64,000 bases of DNA, from NCBI RefSeq assembly GCF_000746525.1, contig NZ_CP009048.1, positions 5,283,501 to 5,347,500 of the forward strand, given 5' to 3'. Positions 18,481 to 27,327 of this stretch are shown in pieces (positions within the stretch are counted from its first letter, which is position 1; every line of letters starts with the position of its first letter). The position numbers were made by a program, and so were the translations under genes. A model generated the notes under the pieces. It was not told the DNA's origin and did not search any database. It was given only the letters and a program-made list of their open reading frames with translations. The DNA comes from Pseudomonas alkylphenolica (GTDB taxonomy: Bacteria; Pseudomonadota; Gammaproteobacteria; Pseudomonadales; Pseudomonadaceae).

Positions 18481-19218
18481 TCAGAATCCGTAGTGTTTGA
18501 GCAACCGCTGGTAGCTGCCATCGGCCTTCATCTCACCGATGGCCCGGTTGAAACCGGCAACGATCTGCTGATGCTCGGGAGCCTTCAGGCTCACCAGGAT
18601 ATGCAGGGTGTTTTCGCTGAGCGGCTTGTCGATGAACTCGACACTGTCACGTACCGAACGCGATTCGCGCTGCAGGAAGTAACGGGCGACGTATTCGTCC
18701 TCCAGGGTTAGTCCCACCCTGCCGGCGGCAAGCATGCGCACGGCGACCGAAAAATTGCGTACCGGAATCTTTTGCAGCTGTGCATCGGCGTCAAACGCGG
18801 GCGAATAGGCATAGTCCCTGACAACCGCCACAGGATAAGGGTACAGATCGTTCAGGGACTTGAACTTGAGCGAATCGCCCTTGCGCTTGAGCAAGCGGAT
18901 GCGATTGGTCAGGTAAGCGCTGGAAAACGTCCCGATCCGGGTACGGCTCTCATTGAACCAGGCGTTGATCAACACGTCGTAGCGCCCTTCCTCCACCCCC
19001 AGCAGCGCCCGCGCCCAAGGCACCTGCTCGAATTCGCTGGTGTAACCGGCACGGTGCAAGGCGGTGGTGACAATCACTGTGGCCAGGCCGCCACCTGGCA
19101 TACCAGCGTCAGTAAAGGGCGGCCAACTGTCGGCAACCAGACGCAGCTTTTCAGCCTGCGCGGTGTTGAACAGCAACAGCATTCCAAGCAAAGCCAAGGC
19201 TCGAAGCGGTGCAGCCAT
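18481..19218 (-). CDS. Periplasmic solute-binding-like protein (SBP_bac_3)
   Basis: 245 aa. The start at 19218 is chosen because AAAGGA lies 8 bases upstream and it gives a clean signal peptide (MAAPLRALALLGMLLLFNTAQA, cleavage after AQA). An ATG at 19245 would add nine residues. The mature part (EKLRLVADSWPPFTDAGMPGG) is a family-3 amino-acid-binding type fold, often found as stand-alone polar amino acid binding-like proteins in Pseudomonas. No permease or ATPase is nearby, so transport is unproven; sensing or another periplasmic role is possible. The divergent gap to elaA is 240 bp. Confidence 0.8.
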   Translation of the reverse strand: MAAPLRALALLGMLLLFNTAQAEKLRLVADSWPPFTDAGMPGGGLATVIVTTALHRAGYTSEFEQVPWARALLGVEEGRYDVLINAWFNESRTRIGTFSSAYLTNRIRLLKRKGDSLKFKSLNDLYPYPVAVVRDYAYSPAFDADAQLQKIPVRNFSVAVRMLAAGRVGLTLEDEYVARYFLQRESRSVRDSVEFIDKPLSENTLHILVSLKAPEHQQIVAGFNRAIGEMKADGSYQRLLKHYGF

Positions 19219-19458
19219 GCTCAAATCCTTTAGTAGACGCGCCATTACGCGTCGTTGATATCGACTGCTTGAGAGGTACCGCTGTCAGCACGTTGGCGCA
19301 GGTTACACAAAGATGAAGCCTTAAGGCAGAGACAATGATATCAAATGGCCTTCATTTTGAGTGTGGTCACACCCTGTGTTGACTTATGGCAATTTCGCCC
19401 TCGTCCTTGCCGGTAGCATCTGCGATGATCAAGCCAATCAACTGTTCGAGAACCACCT
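19219..19458. promoter_or_regulatory. Divergent intergenic region with two small palindromes
   Basis: 240 bp between two genes transcribed away from each other, so both promoters should lie here. It contains a 10-bp perfect palindrome GCCTTAAGGC at 19318-19327 and an interrupted repeat GTGTGGTCACAC at 19361-19372. I cannot assign a regulator to either. Confidence 0.35.
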
Positions 19459-19911
19459 ATGTCCATCGACTGGATCTGTAAACATCACAGCGACCTTGGC
19501 AAGGAACAACTCTATGCCATTCTGCGGCTGCGCACCGAAGTCTTCGTCGTTGAACAAAAGTGCGCCTATCAGGAAGTCGATGGCCGAGACCTGGAGGGCG
19601 ATACTCACCACCTGATGGCCTGGCAGGACGACGAGCTGCATGCCTACTTGCGACTGCTCGATCCGGAGTCCCAGGGTGGCGATGTGGTGATTGGCCGGGT
19701 AGTCAGCGCAGCGTCGGCGCGCGGTAAGGGATTGGGCCATGAACTGATGGAAAAGGCCCTTGAGCAGGCTGAGAAGCACTGGCCCGGCGTGCCGGTGTAC
19801 CTGTCGGCACAGGCGCACCTGCAGGACTACTACAAGCGCTATGGCTTTGTGGTGGTGGGCGAGGAGTATCTTGAGGACGATATTCCACATATCGGCATGC
19901 GGCGCGGCTAA
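19459..19911 (+). CDS. elaA: GNAT acetyltransferase, ElaA family
   Basis: 150 aa. The ElaA signature is clear: LYAILRLRTEVFVVEQKCAY (about 18-37), QEVDGRDLEGDTHHL, and then the acetyl-CoA loop region RVVSAASARGKGLGHELM (about 79-96). ElaA-type GNATs act on unknown acceptors. The protein is full length. There is no strong ribosome site before the ATG at 19459. The downstream REP pair separates it from convergent genes. Confidence 0.88.
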   Translation: MSIDWICKHHSDLGKEQLYAILRLRTEVFVVEQKCAYQEVDGRDLEGDTHHLMAWQDDELHAYLRLLDPESQGGDVVIGRVVSAASARGKGLGHELMEKALEQAEKHWPGVPVYLSAQAHLQDYYKRYGFVVVGEEYLEDDIPHIGMRRG

Positions 19912-19915
19912 AAGC

Positions 19916-19972
19916 ATCGCGGGGCAAGCCCGCTCCCACAGCAACTCTGTGGGAGCGGGCTTGCCCCGCGAT
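19916..19972. repeat. REP inverted pair 6
   Basis: Inverted REP copies at 19916-19939 and 19949-19972 in the convergent gap between elaA and the winged-helix gene; the left copy starts 5 bases after the elaA stop. Confidence 0.93.
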
Positions 19973-19979
19973 GAGGCCC

Positions 19980-20276
19980 TCAAGGATACCCAAGCACCTC
20001 ACGAATACTGCGCAAATGCTGGATGATCCACTGCTTGTCGATCGCCCCCCAGTCGTGAATCCGGTAATGCCCGGCATGATTACGCGCTCCCGCCTGCTGC
20101 TCGAACTCACAGACAATATCCAGGTCGGCCAAGGCCGCGATGGTGTCCTGAGCCGTGCGCCGCGGCATGCCGGTCGCCTCCATCAGCGCCGGCACACTGG
20201 CGGCGGTCTGGCTGTCGATCAACCAGGCAACATACAGCCGGCGGTAGAAACTGGTCTTGGTCTTGCTCACGTCCAT
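19980..20276 (-). CDS. Small winged helix-turn-helix protein
   Basis: 98 aa from the ATG at 20276, which has AAGGA 8 bases upstream. A GTG at 20297, overlapping the upstream stop by 4 bases, is the alternative start (105 aa). The N-terminal half holds a helix-turn-helix-like segment (SVPALMEATGMPRRTAQDTI, then ALADLDIV), followed by a wing with aromatic residues. It resembles small Pseudomonas wHTH proteins of unknown target. The gene follows the YgjP-type metalloprotease by 17 bases or a 4-base overlap, so the two are probably co-transcribed. Confidence 0.7.
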   Translation of the reverse strand: MDVSKTKTSFYRRLYVAWLIDSQTAASVPALMEATGMPRRTAQDTIAALADLDIVCEFEQQAGARNHAGHYRIHDWGAIDKQWIIQHLRSIREVLGYP

Positions 20277-20293
20277 TGGCAAATCCTTGGGGC

Positions 20294-20794
20294 TCACGCG
20301 CTGCCAGGCAGCTCGCGGTAAGTCAGGTAAACACGCAGGTCGAACTCCAGTTGATGGTAGCCCGGCTGCATGTGTTCGCAGAGCTGGTAGAAGGCTTTGT
20401 TGTGCTCGCTTTCTTTCAAATGGGCCAGCTCATGCACGACAATCATTTTCAAAAACTGCGGCGCCGCCTCCCTGAACAACGAGGCAATGCGGATTTCTTT
20501 CTTCGCCTTCAGCTTGCCGCCCTGCACCCGCGACACCGCCGTATGCAGGCCCAATGCGCGGTGGGTAAGGTCAAGGCGGTTATCGAACAACACTTTGTCC
20601 AGGTTCGGCGCATTGCGCAGGTACTCCTGCTTGAGCCCCTGGACATAGCTGTACAGCGCCTTGTCACTCTGCACATCATGACGCTGCGGGTAACGCTGCT
20701 GCAGGTAATCGCCCAGGCGATTGCTGGCAATCAACTGGCGGACCTGATCTTGCAGGGTAGACGGATAGGCTTGCAGGTACTTGAGCGCAGTCAT
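20294..20794 (-). CDS. YgjP-type (M48/WLM-like) metallopeptidase
   Basis: 166 aa. The zinc-protease motif HELAHLKESEHNKAFY gives HExxH plus a downstream H in the pattern of YgjP/SprT-like (DUF45) proteins. The stretch before it (REAAPQFLKMIVV) fits the family strand order. It is cytoplasmic, with no signal peptide. Substrates of the family are unknown; SprT-like relatives act on DNA-protein crosslinks, but that role is not shown here. It lies 38 bases downstream of cfcR on the same strand and just upstream of the small wHTH gene. Confidence 0.83.
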   Translation of the reverse strand: MTALKYLQAYPSTLQDQVRQLIASNRLGDYLQQRYPQRHDVQSDKALYSYVQGLKQEYLRNAPNLDKVLFDNRLDLTHRALGLHTAVSRVQGGKLKAKKEIRIASLFREAAPQFLKMIVVHELAHLKESEHNKAFYQLCEHMQPGYHQLEFDLRVYLTYRELPGSA

Positions 20795-20832
20795 GGTCGC
20801 AAAGCAGACGGGTAAAAACGCAGTGTACCCAA

Positions 20833-22953
20833 CTACACCGGATGCCAGTCAAAAAAGCGTGGAAACTCGCTGGCGTGCGCTGCGGTCATCGGGTGCGCCA
20901 GTAAAAACCCTTGCACGTACTCACAGCCATTGGCGCGAAGCCAGTGCACTTGTTCAGGCGTTTCGACGCCTTCAGCAATGACACTGATGCCATACGCCCG
21001 GCACAGTTCGATCACACAGCTGGCCAGCGCGGCATCCGCTGTCGAGCCCGGTAGCCGCGCGACCAGATGCCGATCGAGCTTGAGCGTGTCGATGGGCAGA
21101 TCACGCACCATACGCAGCGAACAATCACCGGCGCCAAAATCGTCCAGGGCGATACGCACACCCAGTGTATGCAAGCGGTGCAGCTGTTTCATGGCATCGT
21201 CGAGGTTGTAGCGCAAAGTGGTTTCGGCAATTTCCACTTCCAGCTGGGCAGGCTGAAGTTCCTGGCTGAAGATCACCCGCGCCAGCTCTTCCACCAGGTT
21301 GGGCATGCTGAACTGCACCTGGCTCAGGCTGATGCTCAGCACCACCCCGGCATCGTAGCGTTCGTACCAGGCCCGGCGTTGAGCCGCCCCGTTCTGGTAG
21401 ATCCAGCTGGCCAGACGCGTAATCAGCCGGGCCTCCTCCAGCAGCGGGATGAACAGGCCCGGCGGTACGTCCCCAACACTGGGATGACGCCAACGCAACA
21501 GCGCCTCGAAGCCCCGCAACCGGCCATCGGCCAAGGCCACCTGGGGCTGATAGACGAGGCTGAATTCCTTGTGCTCGATTGCGCTGCGCACACTGTCTTC
21601 AAGCATCAGCCGTGATCGTGCGCGACCGTTCAGGTCCTGATCGTAATACCGATATTGCTGGCGGCCCGACTGCTTGGCTGCATACATCGCAGCATCCGCG
21701 GCCCGCAGTAGCCCGTCCAGACTGGACCCGCACTCGGGATAAGTGGCGATCCCGATGCTGACCCCAAGCGTTACTTCCAGCCCGTCGATTTCCTGGTAGA
21801 TCGACATGCGCTCAATCAGTTTTTCGGCAAAACGCGCAGCTTGTTCGGGGCAATCCAGGGCGTCGAGCAGCGCGGTGAATTCGTCGCCACCCATGCGCGC
21901 AAGAATCGCGCAGGAGCCCAGGCAATCCTTGAGCTGCTCGGCGACCCAGTTGAGCACCCGGTCACCGGCTTCGTGCCCCAGTGAGTCATTGATGCGTTTG
22001 AACCCGTCCAGGTCCAGGAACAACAAGGCCTGGGGCCGGTCTGCGCGCTCGTTGCGCAGCAACGCACTTTCAGCCGCCTGATAGAAACCACGTCGATTGA
22101 GCAGACCGGTCAACGGATCGGTGATTGCCTGGTACTCGAGTTGCTGATGCAGATTGCGCACCACCGACATATCCAGCACCGTAATCACCAACGCCCGCTG
22201 CTCGCTGGGTAACGGCGCACACGACAGGGCCACCGGGATCGGATGTCCCCCGGCCGTACGCAGGACAGCATCGTGAGTACGCAGGGTGTCCCGCGCCAGA
22301 TAAGCTTGGTAAAACGCCGACTCACGCCACACAACCGACCCGGGTGACTGCACGAAATCCAGCACCCCCTTGCCCTGCAGATGTTCGAACGATGCATCCA
22401 GCAAACTGGAAATGGCCGGGTTGGCAAAGCGGATCAGGCCGTCTTCGGCCACCACCAGGATGCCCTCGGCGGCGTTTTCCAGCACCGATGCGTTGAATGC
22501 CCGCTCGGCCTCCAGGTCATGGCTCAGGCGCTGCAGCGAACGCCGGTTGCGCTGTTGCTCCAACAAGGCCTGGACCTTGGGCTTGAGGATCTGCGGGTCG
22601 AAGGGCTTGAACAGATAGTCCACCGCGCCACTGGCATAACCCTTGAGCACAGCCGCCTGGGACTGCTCATTGGCGGTCAGGAAAATGATCGGGGTAAGCC
22701 GCGTACGCTGGCTGCCGCGCATCAGGCGGGCGACTTCGAAGCCATCCATGCCCGGCATCTGCACATCCAGCAGCACCAGGTCGACCTCGTGCTCAAGCAA
22801 CGCGCTCAGGGCTTCCGTTCCGGAGCTTGCTGTGAGCACTTGCCAGTCCTGACGGGCCAGCAGGGCACGCATGCTGATCAGATTTTCAGGGTAATCATCG
22901 ACGACCAGCAAAACCGAGCCGCCATCGTTTGTGTGAGGTTGCGCGCAATCCAT
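20833..22953 (-). CDS. cfcR: Response regulator with PAS, GGDEF and EAL domains (CfcR)
   Basis: 706 aa. The receiver domain is about 14-130, with D63 as phospho-acceptor (LLDVQMP); PAS about 150-265; GGDEF about 275-435, with an intact GGDEF at 355-359; EAL about 450-700. The place beside fba and the architecture match P. putida CfcR (Rup4959), an RpoS- and Gac/Rsm-controlled c-di-GMP synthase needing the kinase CfcA. No RxxD inhibitory site precedes GGDEF. In the EAL domain E483 is present, but the metal-binding Asn of the VNLS motif is replaced (SISLS, S542), suggesting little phosphodiesterase activity. The cognate kinase is not in the window. Confidence 0.92.
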   Translation of the reverse strand: MDCAQPHTNDGGSVLLVVDDYPENLISMRALLARQDWQVLTASSGTEALSALLEHEVDLVLLDVQMPGMDGFEVARLMRGSQRTRLTPIIFLTANEQSQAAVLKGYASGAVDYLFKPFDPQILKPKVQALLEQQRNRRSLQRLSHDLEAERAFNASVLENAAEGILVVAEDGLIRFANPAISSLLDASFEHLQGKGVLDFVQSPGSVVWRESAFYQAYLARDTLRTHDAVLRTAGGHPIPVALSCAPLPSEQRALVITVLDMSVVRNLHQQLEYQAITDPLTGLLNRRGFYQAAESALLRNERADRPQALLFLDLDGFKRINDSLGHEAGDRVLNWVAEQLKDCLGSCAILARMGGDEFTALLDALDCPEQAARFAEKLIERMSIYQEIDGLEVTLGVSIGIATYPECGSSLDGLLRAADAAMYAAKQSGRQQYRYYDQDLNGRARSRLMLEDSVRSAIEHKEFSLVYQPQVALADGRLRGFEALLRWRHPSVGDVPPGLFIPLLEEARLITRLASWIYQNGAAQRRAWYERYDAGVVLSISLSQVQFSMPNLVEELARVIFSQELQPAQLEVEIAETTLRYNLDDAMKQLHRLHTLGVRIALDDFGAGDCSLRMVRDLPIDTLKLDRHLVARLPGSTADAALASCVIELCRAYGISVIAEGVETPEQVHWLRANGCEYVQGFLLAHPMTAAHASEFPRFFDWHPV

Positions 22954-22997
22954 GCTGCTTCTCTTGTGAAACTGACATCGAATTTCGGTCGAAACCC

Positions 22998-23011
22998 GAA
23001 ACTAACTCTAG
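22998..23011 (-). promoter_or_regulatory. Possible RpoS-type -10 element of cfcR
   Basis: CTAGAGT at 23011-23005 on the minus strand, about 52 bases before the cfcR start, resembles the sigma-S extended -10 (CTATACT). CfcR expression is known to depend on RpoS in P. putida. This is a weak, visual assignment. Confidence 0.35.
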
Positions 23012-23128
23012 ACCTGGCTGCCATAAATCTGAAGTCATCAGATTGCCATCATCCGTGGAAAGTTCCGTAAGCCGACTAACGGTCTGTCTACTCAGGCCAA
23101 TACCACCCTGTACTTGGCGCGAGGGGCA

Positions 23129-23158
23129 TAAAAAAACCCGCATCGCTGCGGGTTTTTC
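23129..23158 (-). terminator. Intrinsic terminator after fba
   Basis: Stem AAAAACCCGCA with TGCGGGTTTTT around the loop TCGC (23132-23157). It is symmetric enough to work in both directions, but it sits 13 bases after the fba stop and separates fba from cfcR. Confidence 0.88.
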
Positions 23159-23170
23159 CTAGCCCGGGTC

Positions 23171-24235
23171 TTAGTTGACCTTGGCGGACAGCTCACCCTT
23201 GAGGTAACGCTGGAACATGCCTTCCAGGGAGATCGGCTTGATCTTGGAAGCATGGCCGGCAGTACCGAAGGCTTCATAACGGGCGATGCACACATCGCGC
23301 ATGGCCGTTACGGTGGCACCGAAGAACTTGCGCGGGTCGAACTCGCTCGGGTTCTGCGCCATCAGGCGGCGCATGGCACCGGTGGAGGCCAGACGCAGGT
23401 CGGTGTCGATGTTGACCTTGCGCACGCCGTGCTTGATGCCTTCGACGATTTCTTCAACCGGCACGCCGTAGGTTTCTTTGATGTCGCCGCCGTACTGGTT
23501 GATGATCGCCAGCCAATCTTGCGGAACCGAGGAAGAACCGTGCATCACCAGGTGGGTGTTAGGAATGCGCTTGTGGATTTCCTTGATACGGTCGATCGCC
23601 AGGACATCACCGGTAGGTGGCTTGGTGAACTTGTAGGCACCGTGGCTGGTGCCGATGGCGATCGCCAGGGCATCGACCTGGGTCTTCTTGACGAAGTCCG
23701 CGGCTTCTTCCGGGTCAGTCAGCATCTGGCTGTGGTCCAGTACGCCTTCAGCGCCGATACCGTCTTCTTCACCGGCCATACCGGTTTCCAGCGAGCCCAG
23801 GCAGCCGAGCTCACCTTCTACGGAAACGCCACAGGCGTGAGCCATGGCCACGGTCTGCTGGGTGACACGGACGTTGTACTCGTAGTCGGTCGGGGTCTTG
23901 CCGTCTTCGCCCAGCGAGCCGTCCATCATCACCGAGCTGAAGCCCAGCTGGATCGAACGCTGGCAGACGTCAGGGCTGGTACCGTGGTCCTGGTGCATGC
24001 ACACCGGGATGTGCGGGAATTCTTCGATGGCCGCCAGGATCAGGTGGCGCAGGAACGGCGCGCCAGCGTATTTGCGAGCACCGGCCGAAGCCTGGACAAT
24101 CACCGGGGAGTCGGTCTTGTCGGCGGCTTCCATGATGGCGCGCATCTGCTCGAGGTTGTTGACGTTGAAAGCTGGTACGCCGTAACCGAACTCGGCGGCG
24201 TGGTCCAGCATCTGGCGCATGCTAATGAGTGCCAT
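23171..24235 (-). CDS. fba: Fructose-bisphosphate aldolase, class II
   Basis: 354 aa zinc-dependent aldolase joining DHAP and glyceraldehyde 3-phosphate, used in gluconeogenesis and the EDEMP cycle of Pseudomonas. The Calvin-cycle subtype start [20 protein letters not shown] sets the ATG at 24235. Zinc and substrate motifs are [15 protein letters not shown] (about 76-90), VEGELGCLG, and VMHGSSSVP. It is last in the minus-strand run tkt-epd-pgk-two lipoproteins-fba. A weak GC hairpin (24312-24331) lies between the preceding lipoprotein gene and fba, so it may also have its own promoter. Confidence 0.97.
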   Translation of the reverse strand: MALISMRQMLDHAAEFGYGVPAFNVNNLEQMRAIMEAADKTDSPVIVQASAGARKYAGAPFLRHLILAAIEEFPHIPVCMHQDHGTSPDVCQRSIQLGFSSVMMDGSLGEDGKTPTDYEYNVRVTQQTVAMAHACGVSVEGELGCLGSLETGMAGEEDGIGAEGVLDHSQMLTDPEEAADFVKKTQVDALAIAIGTSHGAYKFTKPPTGDVLAIDRIKEIHKRIPNTHLVMHGSSSVPQDWLAIINQYGGDIKETYGVPVEEIVEGIKHGVRKVNIDTDLRLASTGAMRRLMAQNPSEFDPRKFFGATVTAMRDVCIARYEAFGTAGHASKIKPISLEGMFQRYLKGELSAKVN

Positions 24236-24337
24236 TGTGTATCTCTCTCCCGACAAGCGTCGTTTTAATCGTGCAAGCCTGCCGCAGTGGCGGTTGCTAT
24301 TCAAGTAGTGTGGGCCGCCATCACGCGGCCCGGCCAG

Positions 24338-24670
24338 TCACGGCGCCTTGCAGCCCCGCCCTATCAAATCGTTGGTGGCGACCCAGTACACCAGGCCTTC
24401 GTCACCTTTGCTGTGAAACGCCAGCACGCCATCGCTGTACAACGAGCCCGAGGCGCCCGGTTCGGCGTTGAGCCGGTAAACCTGATCACCGCCACCCAGA
24501 CGGACGTCCAGGCTTTGCTGACTGCTGTCGGCAAAGCGCCAGAGCACTTCGGCCTGGCTGTCACACACCCAGCGCGTCCAGTTGTCTGACGGCGCCGACG
24601 CCGGTGAAGACGTGAAGCTTGCGCATCCGCCCAGTACTGCCAGGGCCATCAAGGCCACGACACCTTTCAT
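24338..24670 (-). CDS. MliC-like lipoprotein (C-type lysozyme inhibitor family)
   Basis: 110 aa. The ATG at 24670 gives a lipoprotein signal (MKGVVALMALAVLGGCASF, lipobox LGGC with C17). The mature part has the MliC pattern: a W.C near the start (WVCDSQAEVLWRF), a middle VYRL, SGSLYSDGVLAFHSKGDEG, and a final Cys. MliC/PliC proteins bind the active site of c-type lysozyme through the SGS..Y loop, here SGSLYSDG. Envelope location is inferred. It lies 51 bases after the small lipoprotein gene, within the pgk-fba run. Confidence 0.72.
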   Translation of the reverse strand: MKGVVALMALAVLGGCASFTSSPASAPSDNWTRWVCDSQAEVLWRFADSSQQSLDVRLGGGDQVYRLNAEPGASGSLYSDGVLAFHSKGDEGLVYWVATNDLIGRGCKAP

Positions 24671-24721
24671 CCAATATCCTCTAGCAGACCACAAACTGGC
24701 CGGTAGGTTGCCATCAACCGA

Positions 24722-24940
24722 TCAAGGGCAACCCTGAGCCCGGCGCTGATGTTCGTCGTCATACTTTTCCAGGCCATCCGGGCCGAGCCGCTTGTTGATC
24801 ACCGGGACGGTTTCCGCCTGCCATTCAGACTGATAGCAGCCGCCTTTCGGCGCACCGGGCTTATCGGCCGAAGGCCCCGGGGTGCTCGAGCAAGCGCCGA
24901 GCATCCCGACCAGGACAAACACAGGCAATCGCTTGACCAT
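24722..24940 (-). CDS. Small lipoprotein of unknown function
   Basis: 72 aa. A type II signal peptide is evident: MVKRLPVFVLVGMLGACSST, lipobox LGAC, C17. The mature 55 residues are Pro/Gly-rich at first, then charged (GLEKYDDEHQRRAQGCP) with two further cysteines (35 and 71) that could form a disulfide. I do not recognise a domain. It starts 32 bases after the pgk stop, so it is probably transcribed with pgk. Confidence 0.7.
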   Translation of the reverse strand: MVKRLPVFVLVGMLGACSSTPGPSADKPGAPKGGCYQSEWQAETVPVINKRLGPDGLEKYDDEHQRRAQGCP

Positions 24941-24972
24941 CAGGTCGCTCCCTTTGCCAGGCGCTGAGCGGA

Positions 24973-26136
24973 TCAGGCCTTGGCCCGTTGTTCCAGTACT
25001 TCCACGGCTGGCAGGACCTTGCCCTCGACGAACTCGAGGAATGCACCGCCACCGGTAGAAATGTAGGAGATTTGCTCGGCAACGCCATATTTGTCGATAG
25101 CCGCCAAGGTATCGCCACCACCGGCGATGGAGAATGCAGCGCTTTCGGCGATCGCCTGGGCCAGCACCTTGGTGCCGTTACCGAACTGGTCGAACTCGAA
25201 CACACCAACCGGCCCGTTCCACAGGATGGTTTTCGACGACTTCAGCAGCTCGGCGAAATTGGCCGCGGTTTGCGGGCCGATGTCGAGGATCATGTCGTCT
25301 TCGGCAACATCAGCCACCAGCTTGACGGTGGCGGCGGCGCTTTCAGCGAACTCCTTGGCAACCACCACGTCCACCGGTAGCGGAACGTTGACCTTGGCGG
25401 CGATGGCCTTGGCGGTGTCGATCAGGTCCGGCTCGTACAGCGATTTGCCGACGGGGTGACCAGCAGCGGCCAGGAAGGTGTTGGCAATACCACCACCGAC
25501 GATCAGCAGGTCGCAGATCTGGCTCAGGCTGTTCAGGACATCGAGCTTGGTCGACACCTTGGAGCCGGCAACGATGGCCGCCATTGGCTTGGCCGGGGCT
25601 TTCAGGGCCTTGCCCAGGGCGTCCAGCTCGGCAGCCAGCAGCGGGCCTGCGGCAGCGACTTTGGCGAACTTGGCGACGCCATGGGTCGAGCCTTCGGCCC
25701 GGTGAGCGGTGCCGAAAGCGTCCATCACGAACACGTCGCACAGGGCAGCATACTTCTGCGCCAGCTCGTCGGCGTTCTTCTTCTCGCCTTTGTTGAAGCG
25801 TACGTTCTCGAACAGCACGATGTCGCCGGCCTTGATCTCGACACCGTCGAGGTACTCGGCAACCAGCGGTACTTCGCGGCCCAGGGCCTTGCTCAGGTAG
25901 TCGGCAACCGGCTTGAGGCTGTTCTCGGCCGAGAACTCGCCTTCAGTCGGGCGGCCCAGGTGCGAGCAGACCATCACGGCCGCGCCTTTTTCCAGCGCCA
26001 GCTTGATGGTCGGCAGCGAAGCCAGGATACGCGCATCGCTGGCAACCACACCGTCCTTCACAGGGACGTTGAGGTCTTCGCGGATCAGTACGCGCTTACC
26101 TTGCAGATCGAGGTCGGTCATCTTCAACACGGTCAT
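24973..26136 (-). CDS. pgk: Phosphoglycerate kinase
   Basis: 387 aa, normal bacterial length. It interconverts 1,3-bisphosphoglycerate + ADP and 3-phosphoglycerate + ATP. Signatures: [10 protein letters not shown] (about 17-26), SHLGRP (about 58-63), the hinge region and the C-terminal nucleotide motif [14 protein letters not shown]. The ATG at 26136 gives [20 protein letters not shown] as in other pseudomonads. The gene starts 12 bases after the epd stop, so it is in the same operon. Confidence 0.98.
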   Translation of the reverse strand: MTVLKMTDLDLQGKRVLIREDLNVPVKDGVVASDARILASLPTIKLALEKGAAVMVCSHLGRPTEGEFSAENSLKPVADYLSKALGREVPLVAEYLDGVEIKAGDIVLFENVRFNKGEKKNADELAQKYAALCDVFVMDAFGTAHRAEGSTHGVAKFAKVAAAGPLLAAELDALGKALKAPAKPMAAIVAGSKVSTKLDVLNSLSQICDLLIVGGGIANTFLAAAGHPVGKSLYEPDLIDTAKAIAAKVNVPLPVDVVVAKEFAESAAATVKLVADVAEDDMILDIGPQTAANFAELLKSSKTILWNGPVGVFEFDQFGNGTKVLAQAIAESAAFSIAGGGDTLAAIDKYGVAEQISYISTGGGAFLEFVEGKVLPAVEVLEQRAKA

Positions 26137-26148
26137 GAATGCAGTCCT

Positions 26149-27216
26149 TCAGGGCTGTTTACAAGTGGAGCGGGTTTGATTGACGACGTGCAGAAAATGA
26201 TCGGCAACGTCGAGCATACGGTTGGCAAACCCCCATTCGTTGTCGAACCAGGCCAGCAGGTTGACCAGCCGGGGGCCGGAAACGCGGGTCTGACTGGCAT
26301 CGACAATTGCCGAATGGGGGTCATGGTTGAAATCACAACTGGCGTGCGGCAGTTCAGTGTAGGCCAGCAAGCCCTTGAGCGGTCCGCTCAGGGCCGCATC
26401 ACGCAACACCTGGTTGACCTCGGCCGCGCTGGTGTCGCGAGCGGTCTGCAAGGTGATGTCCAGGCACGACACGTTGACGGTCGGCACGCGTACGGCTTTG
26501 GCCTGAATTCGCCCGGCAAGTTCCGGGAGCAGGCGCTCGATACCGCGGGCCAGCCCGGTGGACACCGGAATCACCGACTGGAACGCCGAGCGGGTACGGC
26601 GCAGGTCTTCGTGGTGATAGGCATCGATGACCGGCTGATCGTTCATCGCCGAGTGAATCGTGGTGATCGACACGTACTCAAGGCCAAAGGCCTGGTCGAG
26701 CACGCGCAGCAGCGGCACACCGCAGTTGGTGGTGCAGGAGGCGTTGGAAACCAGGCGCTCGCTGCCATCCAGGCAATCCTGGTTGATGCCGTAGACAATC
26801 GTTGCATCGACGTCCACTTCGCTGGCCATCGGTTGCGAGAACAGCACCCTCGGTGCACCGGCGTCGAGGAAACGCTGGGCGTCGGCACGGGTGTTGTAGG
26901 CGCCGGAACACTCCAGTACCAGGTCGACGCCGAGCGCCGCCCAGTCGATGCCTTCCGGGGTGGCACTGCGCAAGACTTTTACGCAGTCGCCATTGATATG
27001 CAGACAGTCGCCATCGACCTTCACCTCACCGGGAAAACGCCCGTGAGTGGAGTCGAAGCGTGTCAGGTATTCGATACTGGCCTGATCGGCCAGGTCGTTC
27101 AGTGCGACGATCTCGAAGCCCGCCTTCGCTCCCCGTTCAAAGAGTGCGCGCAAGACGCAACGACCGATACGGCCGTAGCCGTTGAGTGCAACTTTGTAAG
27201 GACGCGGTTGGGGCAT
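26149..27216 (-). CDS. epd: D-erythrose-4-phosphate dehydrogenase
   Basis: 355 aa, GAPDH-fold. The nearest match by eye is E. coli Epd (GRIGRCVLRALFE, SNASCTTNC with catalytic C161, TTIHSAMNDQPVIDAY, PHSAIVDASQTRVSG) rather than Gap. It oxidises erythrose 4-phosphate to 4-phosphoerythronate for pyridoxal phosphate synthesis. The start at 27216 is taken because the frame upstream runs into the REP pair. Its position after tkt, which makes erythrose 4-phosphate, and before pgk is the classical epd-pgk-fba arrangement. Confidence 0.94.
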   Translation of the reverse strand: MPQPRPYKVALNGYGRIGRCVLRALFERGAKAGFEIVALNDLADQASIEYLTRFDSTHGRFPGEVKVDGDCLHINGDCVKVLRSATPEGIDWAALGVDLVLECSGAYNTRADAQRFLDAGAPRVLFSQPMASEVDVDATIVYGINQDCLDGSERLVSNASCTTNCGVPLLRVLDQAFGLEYVSITTIHSAMNDQPVIDAYHHEDLRRTRSAFQSVIPVSTGLARGIERLLPELAGRIQAKAVRVPTVNVSCLDITLQTARDTSAAEVNQVLRDAALSGPLKGLLAYTELPHASCDFNHDPHSAIVDASQTRVSGPRLVNLLAWFDNEWGFANRMLDVADHFLHVVNQTRSTCKQP

Positions 27217-27249
27217 GGGATGCTCACGGAACAGAAGCGTTATCTGCAA

Positions 27250-27308
27250 ATCGCGGGGCAAGCCCGCTCCCACATCAGATACCTGTAGGAGCGGGCTTGC
27301 CCCGCGAT
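27250..27308. repeat. REP inverted pair 7
   Basis: Inverted REP copies at 27250-27273 and 27284-27308 (the second with the GTAGGAGC variant) in the tkt-epd gap. As it lies inside an otherwise co-directional metabolic operon, it could set different mRNA levels for tkt and epd-pgk. Confidence 0.93.
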
Positions 27309-27327
27309 CAATCCAGCACAGCCAGGA

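Noticed and set aside
18481..19218. Part of an ABC amino-acid importer
   Set aside because: No permease or ATPase gene adjoins this binding-like protein or the one at 43037-43822.
24312..24331. GGGCCGC/GCGGCCC hairpin as a terminator before fba
   Set aside because: Only 7 bp and no T-run on the minus strand; noted as a possible weak attenuator, not called.
26149..27216. Second glyceraldehyde-3-phosphate dehydrogenase
   Set aside because: Motifs and gene order fit erythrose-4-phosphate dehydrogenase (Epd) better than Gap.
25456..27288. A 610-codon plus-strand open frame opposite pgk and epd
   Set aside because: Antisense shadow that crosses two enzyme genes and ends in a REP.
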